This document shows, piece after piece, positions 51,951 through 61,484 of a stretch of 64,000 nt of DNA. Every line of letters begins with the position of its first letter. Position 1 is the stretch's first letter. The DNA is taken from contig NZ_FUYZ01000003.1 of the NCBI RefSeq assembly GCF_900167905.1, positions 248,001 to 312,000 of the forward strand. Reading direction: 5' to 3'. The notes below the pieces were generated by a model. It ran no database searches. It had not been told where the DNA came from and saw only the letters and a list, made by a program, of their open reading frames with translations. The translations under genes were made by a program, and so were the position numbers. The DNA is from Soonwooa buanensis. Lineage in GTDB: Bacteria; Bacteroidota; Bacteroidia; Flavobacteriales; Weeksellaceae.

Positions 51951-52829
51951 CTATTTCTCCCAATGCGCTTCAGTACCTTGAGGTGCTGCTCCGCCTTGTG
52001 CTGGTGTAATAGGTGCTTGTTCTTGGTTAATGTGATATACGTAAGCCGCAACTTTTTCGATATCTTTCCCTGTTAATACACCATTTTTACCCCAAGCCTG
52101 CATCGTTGGGTTGTGTGGACTACCGTTGTAAACCACGTGGAATATATTTTTGAACAATGTTTTTTCTGGTTGATTGATCCAGAAATTGTCAGTTAAGTTA
52201 GGACCAATACCACCTTTACCAGCGTCCATGTGACAAGCTGTACAGTTAGTATTAAAGATCTGTTGTCCTTCTGCTACATTATCTTCTGAGAATACTGCCG
52301 TCTCGATAGTTACTGGAGGTACACTCTTGTTGTACTCGTCGATAGCAGCAATTTGCGCTTTATGCTCATTTTCATATTCAACATATGGATGTGCAAAGTC
52401 TGTAAAGCTATATGAAGCAATGTAAAGGATACAATATGCAACACCAAAGTAGAAAAGACCTAACCACCACTTTGGAAGTTGATTGTCTAGCTCCATAATA
52501 CCGTCGAAACCGTGGTCAATAAGGATGTCTTCTTCTTCTTTAGCTGTTTGCTTTTTAGAAGCTGAGTTCCATAAATATTGGAAATAAGGAACTTTCGTTT
52601 CTGCTAAGTATAGCTTTTTCTCTTCGTCTGTTAACTTTTTGAATTTTTCATTTTCAATTAAGTCACCAATCGCTGCTTGGATAAATACAACGATGATACT
52701 TACTAATGCTGCAGCCCAGAAATACTTTGTTTTAAAGAAATCTGAAGATTGTGCAAACATGTAAAATACGACAAGCAATAATCCTAAAACAATAAGGATA
52801 TTAATATATACGGGTGTTCTTCTTTTCAT
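51951..52829 (-). CDS. ccoP: cbb3 oxidase cytochrome c subunit CcoP (one haem)
   Basis: A 292-residue protein with two N-terminal membrane helices (about 9-25 and 36-52), a soluble helical piece, another helix (WWLGLFYFGVAYCILYIASYSF) and one cytochrome c domain (NTNCTACHMDAGKGG, with the distal Met in TMQAWGK). Proteobacterial CcoP has two c-haems; here only one CxxCH occurs. It passes electrons to the CcoNO core. It is followed on the same strand by ccoG. Confidence 0.93.
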   Translation of the reverse strand: MKRRTPVYINILIVLGLLLVVFYMFAQSSDFFKTKYFWAAALVSIIVVFIQAAIGDLIENEKFKKLTDEEKKLYLAETKVPYFQYLWNSASKKQTAKEEEDILIDHGFDGIMELDNQLPKWWLGLFYFGVAYCILYIASYSFTDFAHPYVEYENEHKAQIAAIDEYNKSVPPVTIETAVFSEDNVAEGQQIFNTNCTACHMDAGKGGIGPNLTDNFWINQPEKTLFKNIFHVVYNGSPHNPTMQAWGKNGVLTGKDIEKVAAYVYHINQEQAPITPAQGGAAPQGTEAHWEK

Positions 52830-52844
52830 GATTTTAAAAATGTT

Positions 52845-53054
52845 TTAGTGCGAAGTTTTATTGTCATCATCATCCATGTCTAGGTCATCATTAAGAGGAG
52901 CATTTTCTTCTTCCTCGTAATATTTTTTAGGTCTATTAAACACATACAATGTTATACCTACAAAAACTATGATGAACAGGATTAGCGAAAGGGTATTCAG
53001 TAATCCTGCATACTGTACATTAGAAATAATATCTTTAAAACTTTGCGGAATCAT
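52845..53054 (-). CDS. CcoQ-like small cbb3 subunit
   Basis: A 69-residue protein with one membrane helix (LLNTLSLILFIIVFVGITLYVF, about 17-38) followed by a Tyr/Arg/Lys patch (NRPKKYYEEE) and an acidic tail (DDLDMDDDDNK). Position between ccoNO and ccoP and this build are as for CcoQ/FixQ. CcoQ stabilises the oxidase complex. Confidence 0.85.
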   Translation of the reverse strand: MIPQSFKDIISNVQYAGLLNTLSLILFIIVFVGITLYVFNRPKKYYEEEENAPLNDDLDMDDDDNKTSH

Positions 53055-53066
53055 TCGTAATTATTA

Positions 53067-55337
53067 TTAGTTGCTCGCGGTTTTAACTTCAGTTGTCTTA
53101 ATGTCTGTACCTAATCTTTGTAGGTAAGAAATAAGTGCTGTAATCTCTCTCTTCTCAAGCGGTACAAAGTTTGCGCCTTGTGCTTGTTGTTGCTTCGCAA
53201 ATTGATCTTTAACGTCAGCTGCTTCAGAATAGATATTCTTAACGATAGCTGCTGCTTGGTTGTTCATCCAAGAATCTGCTGAATCGATTTGTGCTTTAGT
53301 GTAAGGTACATCTAGAGCATTTTTCATCAATTCTAATTTAGCTTTAGTTAATGATCTGTCTAGCGTACTTGTAATTAACCAAGGGTAACGAGGCATGATA
53401 GATCCTGCAGACGTCGATCTCGGGTTGTACATGTGCTTAAAGTGCCAAGAATCTGGTCTTACACCACCTTCTCTCTGTAAGTCTGGACCTGTTCTCTTAG
53501 ATCCCCATAAGAATGGGTGATCATATACAAATTCTCCAGCTTTTGAGTATTGACCATTTTTACCGTTGAATCTTACAACTTCATCACGGAAAGGTCTAAT
53601 CATTTGAGAGTGACATGCATTACATCCTTCTCTAATATAGATATCTCTACCTTCTAATTCTAACGGGCTATAAGGCTTAACCGCTGAAATTGTAGGTACG
53701 TTATTCTTAACAAATATTGTAGGTAGAATCTCAATAGCACCACCAATTGCAACAGCGATAAATGCACCAACTGTTAAATATAATGGTGTTCTTTCTAACC
53801 ATAAGTGGAAAGATTCACCTTGTTTTCTTCCTTTAATAGTTTTTGCTAATGCAGGTGCTTCAGCAGGTACTTCTTTAAGGAATGAACCTTGTTTTGCAGT
53901 TTTAACTAAGTTAATAACCATCAAGATTGCACCAGCGATATAGAATAGACCTCCTACAAATCTCATCTTATAATAAGGAAGAATTGCTGTAACAGTATCT
54001 AACCAGTTTTTATAAACTAGCGTACCATCTGGGTTGAATTGTTTCCACATCAAACCTTGTGTGAATCCTGAAATGTATAATGGCACAGCGTAGAAAATGA
54101 TACCAAATGTACCTAACCAGAAATGCCAGTTAGCCATTTTAGTAGACCATAATTTTGTTCTCCACATAACTGGTACCAAGTAATAGATAACCCCGAATGC
54201 CATGAAACCATTCCATCCAAGAGCTCCTAAGTGTACGTGACCAATAACCCAGTCTGTAAAGTGACCAATTTTATTTAAAGTTTTTGTTGCCAAAAGTGGA
54301 CCTTCAAAAGTTGCCATACCATAACAAGTTACAGCTACAACGAAGAATTTAAGAACAGGATTCTCTCTTACTTTATCCCAAGATCCTCTTAATGTCAATA
54401 GACCATTAAGCATACCACCCCAAGATGGCGCAATTAGCATAATTGAGAAACCAGTACCTACAGCCTGAGCCCAAGCTGGTAGTGCAGTATATTGTAAGTG
54501 GTGTGGACCAGCCCAGATATATACGAAGATTAATGACCAGAAGTGGATAATCGAAAGTTTGTATGAGAATACTGGTCTGTCAGCAGCTTTTGGTAAGAAG
54601 TAATACATCAAACCTAATACTGGCGTTGTTAAGAAGAATGCTACGGCGTTGTGACCATACCACCATTGTACTAATGCATCTTTAACCCCAGCATAGATAG
54701 AGTAAGATTTCCACATTGTTAATGGAACTTCTAAGTTATTGAAGATATGTAACATTGCTACTGCAACCCACGTTCCTAGATAGAACCAAATTGCAACATA
54801 CAAGTGTCTAACTCTTCTCTTAGCGATTGTTCCGAACATATTAATCCCGAAAATCACCCAGATTACTGTTGTTAAAATGTCTATTGGCCACTCATGCTCA
54901 GCATATTCTTTTGATGAGTTAAGACCCATGAAGAATGTGATAATTGACGTAACAATCATCAATTGCCATCCCCAGAAATGAACCCAAGACAAAGTGTCGC
55001 TCCACATTCTTGTTTTCAATAATCTCTGCATAGAGTAATACGCTCCAGCAAAGAAACTATTACCAACAAACGCAAAAATTACCGTGTTGGTATGAATCAT
55101 CCTGATTCTACCAAAACCGAAAGCACCATGCGAGTTGATTAGTCCCTGCATATCACCACTCTTAAGACTCATGATAGTTGTATCATCAGTTCCTAAAAAT
55201 AATTCTGGTAATTCAGGATAAAAAAGTAATAACGCAGCAGTCAAACCCGCCAAGAAGCCAAGCAATCCGAAGATTACTGTAGCAATCAAAAAGGCTTTAA
55301 CTATGCCATTATCATAACTAAATTTCTGTGTTTCCAT
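53067..55337 (-). CDS. ccoN: cbb3 oxidase fused catalytic subunit CcoNO
   Basis: A 756-residue fusion of CcoN (about 1-490) and CcoO (about 520-756). The CcoN part has 12 or more helices with the haem and CuB ligands (GYNAVAFFLTTPVLG-like WWYGHNAVAFFL, WAGPHHLQYTALP, HVHLGALGWNGFM). The CcoO part begins with a membrane helix and has one c-type haem at C572-x-x-C575-H576, with MPRYPWL as the distal region. It is the O2-reducing core of a high-affinity proton pump. Bacteroidota commonly have this fusion. It is followed after 12 bases by ccoQ. Confidence 0.95.
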   Translation of the reverse strand: METQKFSYDNGIVKAFLIATVIFGLLGFLAGLTAALLLFYPELPELFLGTDDTTIMSLKSGDMQGLINSHGAFGFGRIRMIHTNTVIFAFVGNSFFAGAYYSMQRLLKTRMWSDTLSWVHFWGWQLMIVTSIITFFMGLNSSKEYAEHEWPIDILTTVIWVIFGINMFGTIAKRRVRHLYVAIWFYLGTWVAVAMLHIFNNLEVPLTMWKSYSIYAGVKDALVQWWYGHNAVAFFLTTPVLGLMYYFLPKAADRPVFSYKLSIIHFWSLIFVYIWAGPHHLQYTALPAWAQAVGTGFSIMLIAPSWGGMLNGLLTLRGSWDKVRENPVLKFFVVAVTCYGMATFEGPLLATKTLNKIGHFTDWVIGHVHLGALGWNGFMAFGVIYYLVPVMWRTKLWSTKMANWHFWLGTFGIIFYAVPLYISGFTQGLMWKQFNPDGTLVYKNWLDTVTAILPYYKMRFVGGLFYIAGAILMVINLVKTAKQGSFLKEVPAEAPALAKTIKGRKQGESFHLWLERTPLYLTVGAFIAVAIGGAIEILPTIFVKNNVPTISAVKPYSPLELEGRDIYIREGCNACHSQMIRPFRDEVVRFNGKNGQYSKAGEFVYDHPFLWGSKRTGPDLQREGGVRPDSWHFKHMYNPRSTSAGSIMPRYPWLITSTLDRSLTKAKLELMKNALDVPYTKAQIDSADSWMNNQAAAIVKNIYSEAADVKDQFAKQQQAQGANFVPLEKREITALISYLQRLGTDIKTTEVKTASN

Positions 55338-55339
55338 AT

Positions 55340-55537
55340 CTACAAATCACTATTATCTTTTTCTTCTTGTTTGTTATCGTCGGGTTTCTCTTCCCTTATT
55401 TCATCATCCATTAGGATACGTACAGCTGGACTTTCGTCGTCCTCGAAGTGTCCTTTTTTAGCTCCAATAATAAAAATTATTAAGAAAACCACAGCTAAAG
55501 ACACGCTGCATATGATCATTAAATAGAGAATCTCCAT
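55340..55537 (-). CDS. ccoS: cbb3 oxidase assembly protein CcoS
   Basis: A 65-residue protein: one membrane helix (MEILYLMIICSVSLAVVFLIIFIIGAKKG) and then an acidic tail with DDESPAVRILMDDE, the CcoS hallmark. CcoS is needed for haem and copper insertion into CcoN. It starts right after a promoter at 55546-55573 and its stop is 2 bases before ccoN. Confidence 0.9.
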   Translation of the reverse strand: MEILYLMIICSVSLAVVFLIIFIIGAKKGHFEDDESPAVRILMDDEIREEKPDDNKQEEKDNSDL

Positions 55538-55545
55538 AACTGAGA

Positions 55546-55573
55546 CAAATTTACACTAATTAAAGTTCCCAAA
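55546..55573 (-). promoter_or_regulatory. Promoter of the ccoS-ccoNO operon
   Basis: On the minus strand TAAATTTG (55553-55546) is the -7 box, with TTTG (55573-55570) 16 bases upstream. The start site would be near 55541, almost at the ccoS ATG (55537), so the leader is very short. Confidence 0.6.
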
Positions 55574-55588
55574 TTTAGTTAAAATTAA

Positions 55589-55600
55589 TGACTTTAGTCA
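55589..55600. promoter_or_regulatory. Palindrome TGACTTTAGTCA upstream of the cco promoter
   Basis: A perfect 12-base palindrome about 54 bases before the predicted start site, a fitting spot for an activator of the Crp/Fnr family, such as the one encoded at 58119. The link is inference. Confidence 0.35.
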
Positions 55601-55647
55601 GAATGAATTTAAATTAATTAATTTATAATTTATCTAAATAGGTGATT

Positions 55648-58026
55648 CTATTTTAACAGCTTGAAATACTTTGTACTACGGTACCACGTTGATAAAGTCG
55701 TAAAAGCAACAACACTTATCGAGCTTATCGGCATTATTATAGCCGCAAACAATGGCGAAACCTTGCCCATAACCGCAAACGTAACCCCAATAACATTGTA
55801 AAATAAACTGATTGCAAATGTTAATTTTACTATGCTAATCGCATCTTTTGAGAATTTTAGATATTTATCCAATTCTGGGATTTTGCTACCATCCATAATA
55901 ACGTCGGATGATGGCGTAAAGGCATTCGTGTCGTCTGCAATTGCAATCCCAACATCACTTTGCTTTAGAGCACCAGCATCGTTAAGACCGTCGCCAAGCA
56001 TCGCTACTTTATGGTTTTGGTTTTGAAGCTCTTGGATAAATTCTAGTTTGTCTTCTGGGCTTTGATTAAAACGCATCTGCGAAACATTCGGAATCATCGT
56101 TTTAAGTTGTTGCTCTTCCGATGCGTTGTCGCCACTTAAGATGTTGACTTGGTAAGATTTAAGATGTTTGAAAAGTGTTATTAAATCTTTTCTGTACTCG
56201 TTTTTGAAAATATATTTTCCTAAAAATTCGTCACCAACTTGTACAAAAACAGCGGTTTCTAAGTTCTCGGATTTTTGACCAGTAAAACTAGCTGAACCAA
56301 TTTTGTAAAGTTTCCCTCTAACGCTCGCTGAATAACCTTTCCCTGAGATTTCTACAAAATTTTCGATGGGCAGATATTCGTCTTCAGCATCGATATAATC
56401 ATACAAAGATTTCGAAAGCGGATGATTGGAGTTTTTAAGTAAAGATTTAATGTTTTTTAAATCAAATTCCGAAATATTTTGACCTAAGTAATTGATATTT
56501 GATTTTTTACTTTCGGTGATAGTTCCTGTTTTATCAAAAACTAAACTGTCAATTTTTGAAAGTCTTTCGATCGTCAAAGTATCTTTAACATAGAATTTGT
56601 TTCTGCCTAAAATTCGCATAATGTGCCCAAATGTAAACGGCGCCGAAAGTGCTAAGGCACAAGGACATGCAATAATTAAAATCGCAGCAACCACTTGGAA
56701 CATTTTTTCAAAATTCTCTTGTGACCAATATATTGCAGCAATCGCAGTAATCGTCAAAATAACAATCGTGAAATATTTACTGATTTTATTGGTAATCGTG
56801 TCGAGTCCAGTTTCAGTTTTTTTGAAAGCTTCCTTGTTCCAAAGTTGTGTCAAATAACTTTGATCCACGTTTTTAATAACTTCCAACTCCAAGATTGGTC
56901 CACTTTGTTTACCGCCTGCAAAGATTTTGTCACCAGCTTTTTTCGGTACCAATGCCGCTTCTCCAGTGATGAAACTATTGTCAATATTGGCTTCACCTTT
57001 TATTAAAATCGAATCAACAGGAATAATTTCTTGATTTCTAACCATGATTCTGTCGCCGACTTTTAGGTCAGAAAGTAGAATGTTGTCTTGCTTACCATTA
57101 AAATCAATTTTGGTAACTGCAATCGGGTAGAATGATTTGTAATCGCGGTCGTAAGATAAGCTGTTGTAGGTTCTTTTCTGGAAGGTTTTTCCTAAAAGCA
57201 TGAAGAACAAAAGTCCACAAAGTGTGTCGAAATATCCGCCGCCGTAGTCTGTCGCAATTTCGTAAATCGAACGTCCGTACAACATGATAATCCCGATAAC
57301 AATGGGAACGTCGATGTTGATGATTTTATTTTTAAGGCCGTACCAAGCCGATTTGTAATAATCTAAAGCAGAATAGAAAACAACTGGCGTTGCCAAAATC
57401 AACAAGGTGATTCTGAAAAGATGCTTGTAATTTTCCATCCAAACGTCATTGCCACCAACATATTCAGGGAAACTTAAAAACATACTATTTCCGAATGCAA
57501 AGCCTGCAATAGCCAATTTTATTAAAAGGCTTTTGTCAAGTGTTTCTTTCTTTTTGTCCGCAGTTTCGAGGTTAATAACAGGTTTGTAACCAAAATTTGT
57601 TAAAAATTTAGCTAGTTCGCTGAGTTTCAGTTCGTCGCTCTTATAAGCGATTTGTACCGTTTTTCTCGTGAAGTTAACTTGCGAATATTTTATTTTAGGA
57701 TTAATTGTGTTCAAGCTTTCCAAAAGCCAAATGCATGACGAACAATGGATTACAGGTATTTTGAAAGTAACCAATGTCGTCCCACCTTCATGGAAATCTA
57801 CCACTTTGTTGAAGACATCCTCAGCATCTAAATAGTCGAACTGCGTTGTGTCGTCGCTATTTGGTCGTATCCCTGAACTCTTATTAAATTCATAAAAGTT
57901 ACCAAGATTATGTAGGTTTAGGATTTCGTAAACGGACTGACAACCATTGCAACAGAAGACTTTTTCATCAAATTCAATGCGCTCATTTTCAATAGGCTGA
58001 CCGCAATGGAAACAATTTTCTGACAT
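55648..58026 (-). CDS. ccoI: Copper-transporting P-type ATPase (CcoI/FixI)
   Basis: A 792-residue heavy-metal P1B-type ATPase. The N-terminus has a Cys-rich zinc-ribbon (CFHCGQPIENERIEFDEKVFCCNGCQSVYEIL) and an HMA-like domain with VIHCSSCIWLLESL. The translocation motif is CPCAL and the phosphorylation site DKTGTITE, followed by GDGLNDAGALKQSDVGIAI. It exports Cu+ to load the cbb3 oxidase; placed here it should be CcoI. It is divergent from the Crp/Fnr gene and precedes ccoS after 110 bases. Confidence 0.92.
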   Translation of the reverse strand: MSENCFHCGQPIENERIEFDEKVFCCNGCQSVYEILNLHNLGNFYEFNKSSGIRPNSDDTTQFDYLDAEDVFNKVVDFHEGGTTLVTFKIPVIHCSSCIWLLESLNTINPKIKYSQVNFTRKTVQIAYKSDELKLSELAKFLTNFGYKPVINLETADKKKETLDKSLLIKLAIAGFAFGNSMFLSFPEYVGGNDVWMENYKHLFRITLLILATPVVFYSALDYYKSAWYGLKNKIINIDVPIVIGIIMLYGRSIYEIATDYGGGYFDTLCGLLFFMLLGKTFQKRTYNSLSYDRDYKSFYPIAVTKIDFNGKQDNILLSDLKVGDRIMVRNQEIIPVDSILIKGEANIDNSFITGEAALVPKKAGDKIFAGGKQSGPILELEVIKNVDQSYLTQLWNKEAFKKTETGLDTITNKISKYFTIVILTITAIAAIYWSQENFEKMFQVVAAILIIACPCALALSAPFTFGHIMRILGRNKFYVKDTLTIERLSKIDSLVFDKTGTITESKKSNINYLGQNISEFDLKNIKSLLKNSNHPLSKSLYDYIDAEDEYLPIENFVEISGKGYSASVRGKLYKIGSASFTGQKSENLETAVFVQVGDEFLGKYIFKNEYRKDLITLFKHLKSYQVNILSGDNASEEQQLKTMIPNVSQMRFNQSPEDKLEFIQELQNQNHKVAMLGDGLNDAGALKQSDVGIAIADDTNAFTPSSDVIMDGSKIPELDKYLKFSKDAISIVKLTFAISLFYNVIGVTFAVMGKVSPLFAAIIMPISSISVVAFTTLSTWYRSTKYFKLLK

Positions 58027-58067
58027 GTGGTTTGTTGGGTTTAGCTTACAAAATTACGCCAAAAAAC

Positions 58068-58099
58068 TTTGCTTTTAGGAGTAGAAAGTCTTATTTTTG
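58068..58099 (+). promoter_or_regulatory. Promoter of the Crp/Fnr-family regulator
   Basis: TTTG (58068-58071) and TATTTTTG (58092-58099), 20 bases apart, a near-ideal Bacteroidota match. The start site is near 58104, which makes the ATG at 58119 much better than the one at 58107. Confidence 0.7.
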
Positions 58100-58118
58100 C
58101 TGATAAATGTCATTACAT

Positions 58119-58832
58119 ATGTCACTTGAACTACAGCAAGTTATCGAACAGAATTTTATTCAAGCCTTTAATAGAGAGTCTTTTAAGAAAAGTTTATCAC
58201 CTGAAGATTATGATAAATTAGTAGCAGAACTGCAGGATATGGAGTTCGCAAAAGGCGAAACTGTTTTCGAAGATGGAGAATCTCCGCAAGGTGTTTATTT
58301 CATAAAAGAAGGAACTGCAAAGCTTTCAAAATCTGGTGTTTACGGTAAAGATCAAATTCTTAGATTTTGTAAAGAAGGTGATCTTATCGGTTATCGCTCT
58401 TTATTGTGTGGAGAAAATTTTCAAGCAAAAGCTGAAGCGATGACGCCACTAAAAGTCGTTTTTTTACCAGCTGATTTCTTCATTCATTTATTAGAAGTTG
58501 ATGCTAAATTGTCTTACGCAATGTTGCAAAAAATTGCTTACGAATTGGGCGAATCGTCTAACACAGTGACCTTTTTAGCACAGAAAACAGTAAGAGAAAG
58601 ATTGGCTGAGATCTTAATTTTGCTTGAACAAAAACTTGGCACAGATCCAGAAGGATTTATCAATATTTCTTTAACAAGAGAAGAAATCGCTAACCTTATT
58701 GGGACTGCAACAGAAAGTGCAATCCGATTAATATCAGAATTCAAACAAGATGAATTGATCCTTGTCGAGGGACGGAACATCAAAATCATCAATCACGAAA
58801 AACTTATAAAACTTGGTCATGTGGTTATCTAA
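58119..58832 (+). CDS. Crp/Fnr-family transcription regulator
   Basis: A 237-residue regulator with a cyclic-nucleotide-like beta-roll domain (FAKGETVFEDGESPQGVYFIKEGTAKLSK, RFCKEGDLIGYRSLLCGENFQAKAEA), a long dimer helix (AYELGESSNTVTFLAQKTVRERLAEILILLEQK) and a winged helix with TREEIANLIGTATESAIRLISEF. There is no N-terminal Cys cluster, so it is not a classical oxygen-sensing FNR with Fe-S. Its place next to the cbb3 locus suggests it controls oxygen or redox genes. ATG 58119 is chosen from the promoter position. A good terminator follows. Confidence 0.87.
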   Translation: MSLELQQVIEQNFIQAFNRESFKKSLSPEDYDKLVAELQDMEFAKGETVFEDGESPQGVYFIKEGTAKLSKSGVYGKDQILRFCKEGDLIGYRSLLCGENFQAKAEAMTPLKVVFLPADFFIHLLEVDAKLSYAMLQKIAYELGESSNTVTFLAQKTVRERLAEILILLEQKLGTDPEGFINISLTREEIANLIGTATESAIRLISEFKQDELILVEGRNIKIINHEKLIKLGHVVI

Positions 58833-58860
58833 TTTTAGATAACCATTTGTTTCTTTAATA
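58822..58860 (+). terminator. Terminator after the Crp/Fnr gene
   Basis: A perfect 10-bp stem TGGTTATCTA (58822-58831) with TAGATAACCA (58836-58845), loop ATTT, then a T-rich tail. It overlaps the stop codon. Confidence 0.78.
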
Positions 58861-58879
58861 CATCCTAAAAATTAAGCCC

Positions 58880-59695
58880 ATGTCGGTACATTCAGAAATA
58901 AAAAAGATTACAACGGAGACACTTCGTAAGATGAAGTTCGATAATGATAAAATCTCGATGATTACTGCTTATGATTTCACAACTGCAAAGATGGTTGATG
59001 CTGGCGGTATAGATGCGGTGTTGGTTGGTGATTCTGCGGCTAATGTTATGGCAGGATTCGAAACGACGCTTCCGATTACTTTGGACCAAATGATTTACCA
59101 CACGCAATGCGTTGTTCGTGGGATTGACAGAGCTTTGGTGGTGGCAGATTTGCCTTTCGGAACTTACCAAAGTAATCCAGAGAAAGCTTTGGAATCGGCG
59201 GTAAGGATGATGAAGGAAGGTGGCGCACACGCAGTGAAAATTGAAGGCGGAAAAGAAATCGAAGAATCTATCCGTAAAATTGTAAATGCAGGAATTCCTG
59301 TGATGGGACATTTGGGATTAACGCCGCAATCGATTTATCAATTCGGAACTTATAAAGTAAGAGCTAAGGAAGATGCAGAAGCAGAAAAATTAATTTCTGA
59401 TGCTAAACTTTTGGAAGAACTAGGATGTTTTGCAGTGGTTTTAGAAAAAATTCCTGCAGATTTGGCTAAAAAAGTTACCGAAGCGATTACAATTCCAACA
59501 ATCGGAATTGGAGCTGGCGCAAATTGCGACGGACAAGTTTTGGTGTATCACGATATGGTTGGGATGAACAAAGGTTTTTCGCCTAAGTTCTTAAGAAGAT
59601 ATTTAGATTTATATACCGAAATTACTGGTGCTGTGGCGCAATATGTAAAAGATGTAAAATCTGTAGATTTTCCGAATGAGTCAGAAAGTTATTAA
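58880..59695 (+). CDS. panB: 3-methyl-2-oxobutanoate hydroxymethyltransferase
   Basis: A 271-residue ketopantoate hydroxymethyltransferase. It has [65 protein letters not shown] and [19 protein letters not shown]. It adds a hydroxymethyl group from methylene-THF to ketoisovalerate, the first step of pantothenate/CoA synthesis. Three genes follow in the same direction with short gaps, but no other pan gene is near. Confidence 0.96.
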   Translation: MSVHSEIKKITTETLRKMKFDNDKISMITAYDFTTAKMVDAGGIDAVLVGDSAANVMAGFETTLPITLDQMIYHTQCVVRGIDRALVVADLPFGTYQSNPEKALESAVRMMKEGGAHAVKIEGGKEIEESIRKIVNAGIPVMGHLGLTPQSIYQFGTYKVRAKEDAEAEKLISDAKLLEELGCFAVVLEKIPADLAKKVTEAITIPTIGIGAGANCDGQVLVYHDMVGMNKGFSPKFLRRYLDLYTEITGAVAQYVKDVKSVDFPNESESY

Positions 59696-59704
59696 AATTT
59701 ATAC

Positions 59705-60031
59705 ATGAAAAACCTTATGGCAATACAAGCTGGCGTATCTTTCGCGGCTTTAGCTTGTTTATTAGTTGGTTGGATTCAGCCATTTTCTCCAGAGCTTAAC
59801 AATATTATTTATAATAAATTATTTTACATTTTGGTAGGTGCAAGTTTTGTATTACAAGCGCCAACTTTAGCGAATCCAAAATTCAAAATCCCAATGTACA
59901 TCGCAGCTGGACTTTGTATCGTCGGTGCGTTTTTACCAGTTGAGACAAGACTTTCAGGTATTAAAACCATCGGATTAATTGCTGGTGTTATCATGTCATT
60001 GTTTGGACGAAATAGAAACGCACAACAATAA
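59705..60031 (+). CDS. Small membrane protein of unknown function
   Basis: A 108-residue protein with about three to four hydrophobic helices (AGVSFAALACLLVGWIQPF, LFYILVGASFVLQAP, MYIAAGLCIVGAFLPV, IGLIAGVIMSLFGR) and a short polar end. No family is recognised; it is probably an inner-membrane protein. Its stop overlaps the ATG of the next gene by one base (TAATG), and it begins 9 bases after panB. Confidence 0.75.
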   Translation: MKNLMAIQAGVSFAALACLLVGWIQPFSPELNNIIYNKLFYILVGASFVLQAPTLANPKFKIPMYIAAGLCIVGAFLPVETRLSGIKTIGLIAGVIMSLFGRNRNAQQ

Positions 60032-60729
60032 TGTCGGAACAAGTATTTTCTGCATCGCAAATCGTCTACGAGGATAATCACATGATGGTGATTAATAAAA
60101 AAGTTGGTCAGCTTGTGCAAGGTGACAAAACTGGCGATTCGTCGTTGTTAGAATTGATTAAAGATTTTATTAAAAAAAGAGATGACAAGCCTGGAAACGT
60201 TTTTTTAGGTTTGGTGCATCGTATCGATCGACCAACTTCGGGTTTGGTGATTTATGCTAAAACCTCTAAAGCGCTTTCTCGTTTAACACAAATGGTAGCA
60301 AATCGAGAAATAAAAAAAACTTATTGGGCTTTGGTGGCAAAAGAAATGATTCCCACGTCACAGCGTTTGGTGAATTATCTTAAAAAGAATGAAAAAAATA
60401 ACAAAGCAATTGTTTTCTCCAAACCGACTGATGGTGCAAAAGAAGCGATTCTTACTTATCATTTGCTTCAAACTTTGGACAATTATTTGTTGTTAGAAAT
60501 CGATTTAGAAACTGGTCGTCATCACCAAATCCGAGCACAACTATCAAAAAACGGAACGCCAATAAAAGGAGATCTCAAATATGGTTCGCCACGTTCTAAT
60601 CCCGACGGCGGCATTAATCTTCACGCACGACAACTGAATTTTGTACATCCCGTAACAAAAGAAGACATCGAAATCATCGCGCCTTTGCCGAAAAATGATA
60701 AGGTTTGGCAGGCTTGTGCGAATTTGTAA
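60031..60729 (+). CDS. RluA-family pseudouridine synthase
   Basis: A 232-residue RNA pseudouridine synthase. The catalytic Asp is in LVHRIDRPTSGLVIYAKT (HRIDRPTSG), and ETGRHHQIRAQLSKNGTPIKGDLKYG is another family block. It lacks the N-terminal S4 domain, so it is of the short RluA/RluC-like class. It modifies uridines in rRNA or tRNA; the exact target is unknown. Confidence 0.9.
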   Translation: MSEQVFSASQIVYEDNHMMVINKKVGQLVQGDKTGDSSLLELIKDFIKKRDDKPGNVFLGLVHRIDRPTSGLVIYAKTSKALSRLTQMVANREIKKTYWALVAKEMIPTSQRLVNYLKKNEKNNKAIVFSKPTDGAKEAILTYHLLQTLDNYLLLEIDLETGRHHQIRAQLSKNGTPIKGDLKYGSPRSNPDGGINLHARQLNFVHPVTKEDIEIIAPLPKNDKVWQACANL

Positions 60730-60771
60730 GTCAGTGTTTGTAAGTTGTTTGATATATTAAAAAAGACTCCT

Positions 60772-61299
60772 ATGAAATTTTATTTGTCAATATTTTTATT
60801 CCTTTACTCCATTATAGCTTTTTCGCAAAAAACGGTTGATACACAAATCGTCTTAAAAAATAAAGATACACTAAACACTAAATTAATTATCCCATTTAAT
60901 CCTGGAGATAGTCATTTTATTATACTAAATAATAAAAATAAAAGAGAAGTAATAGATAGGAATTTAATAAATTCATTATCGTACATCTTTGACGGTAAAA
61001 AAATCAATTTTGATACATCTGAAGACGGAATTTTTAGACGAATTGTTTTTAAAGGAAAAAAAACTAGTTGGTATAGAATGACATCAAATAATATTTATAG
61101 TGGCGCATTGAGTAATCAAGAAATAATAACAAATTTTAAAGGAAATTCTGTCAAAATTAAAGTATATAAAAAAAGTAAGGATGCTTTAAAGACTATAACA
61201 GAAAACATCCCTGAACTAAACTCTTACATTGATAGTGTTGAAAAGCTTGATGAAGAAAAGATTATTTCTGTGTTAGAAAAATATGATGATATTAATTGA
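60772..61299 (+). CDS. Exported protein of unknown function
   Basis: A 175-residue protein with a signal peptide (MKFYLSIFLFLYSIIAFSQ). The mature part is Lys/Asn/Ile-rich and AT-biased, with QIVLKNKDTLNTKLIIPFNP and KINFDTSEDGIFRRIVFKGKKTSWYRM. I recognise no family. The ATG at 60772 is chosen because the upstream TTG at 60745 would put nine residues before a perfect signal peptide. A terminator follows at 61423. Confidence 0.65.
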   Translation: MKFYLSIFLFLYSIIAFSQKTVDTQIVLKNKDTLNTKLIIPFNPGDSHFIILNNKNKREVIDRNLINSLSYIFDGKKINFDTSEDGIFRRIVFKGKKTSWYRMTSNNIYSGALSNQEIITNFKGNSVKIKVYKKSKDALKTITENIPELNSYIDSVEKLDEEKIISVLEKYDDIN

Positions 61300-61422
61300 T
61301 ATTTCCAGTTAAAATTATTTTCATAAAACTTTACAAATTATTTTCATGATGTTTAAAAAAAGATAACCAATAGCGAAACTTAAATATTTCCACTAATATT
61401 CTTCAACGAAAATACCCCAACC

Positions 61423-61457
61423 AAAAAGGCATCCGAAATTTTCAGGTGCCTTTTTTA
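61423..61457. terminator. Bidirectional terminator between the exported protein and TonB-receptor genes
   Basis: AAAAAGGCA (61423-61431) pairs with TGCCTTTTT (61447-61455), with an inner CC/GG pairing and T/A-runs on both sides. Confidence 0.78.
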
Positions 61458-61484
61458 GTAATATAAATGTGTGTGATTGAGTGT

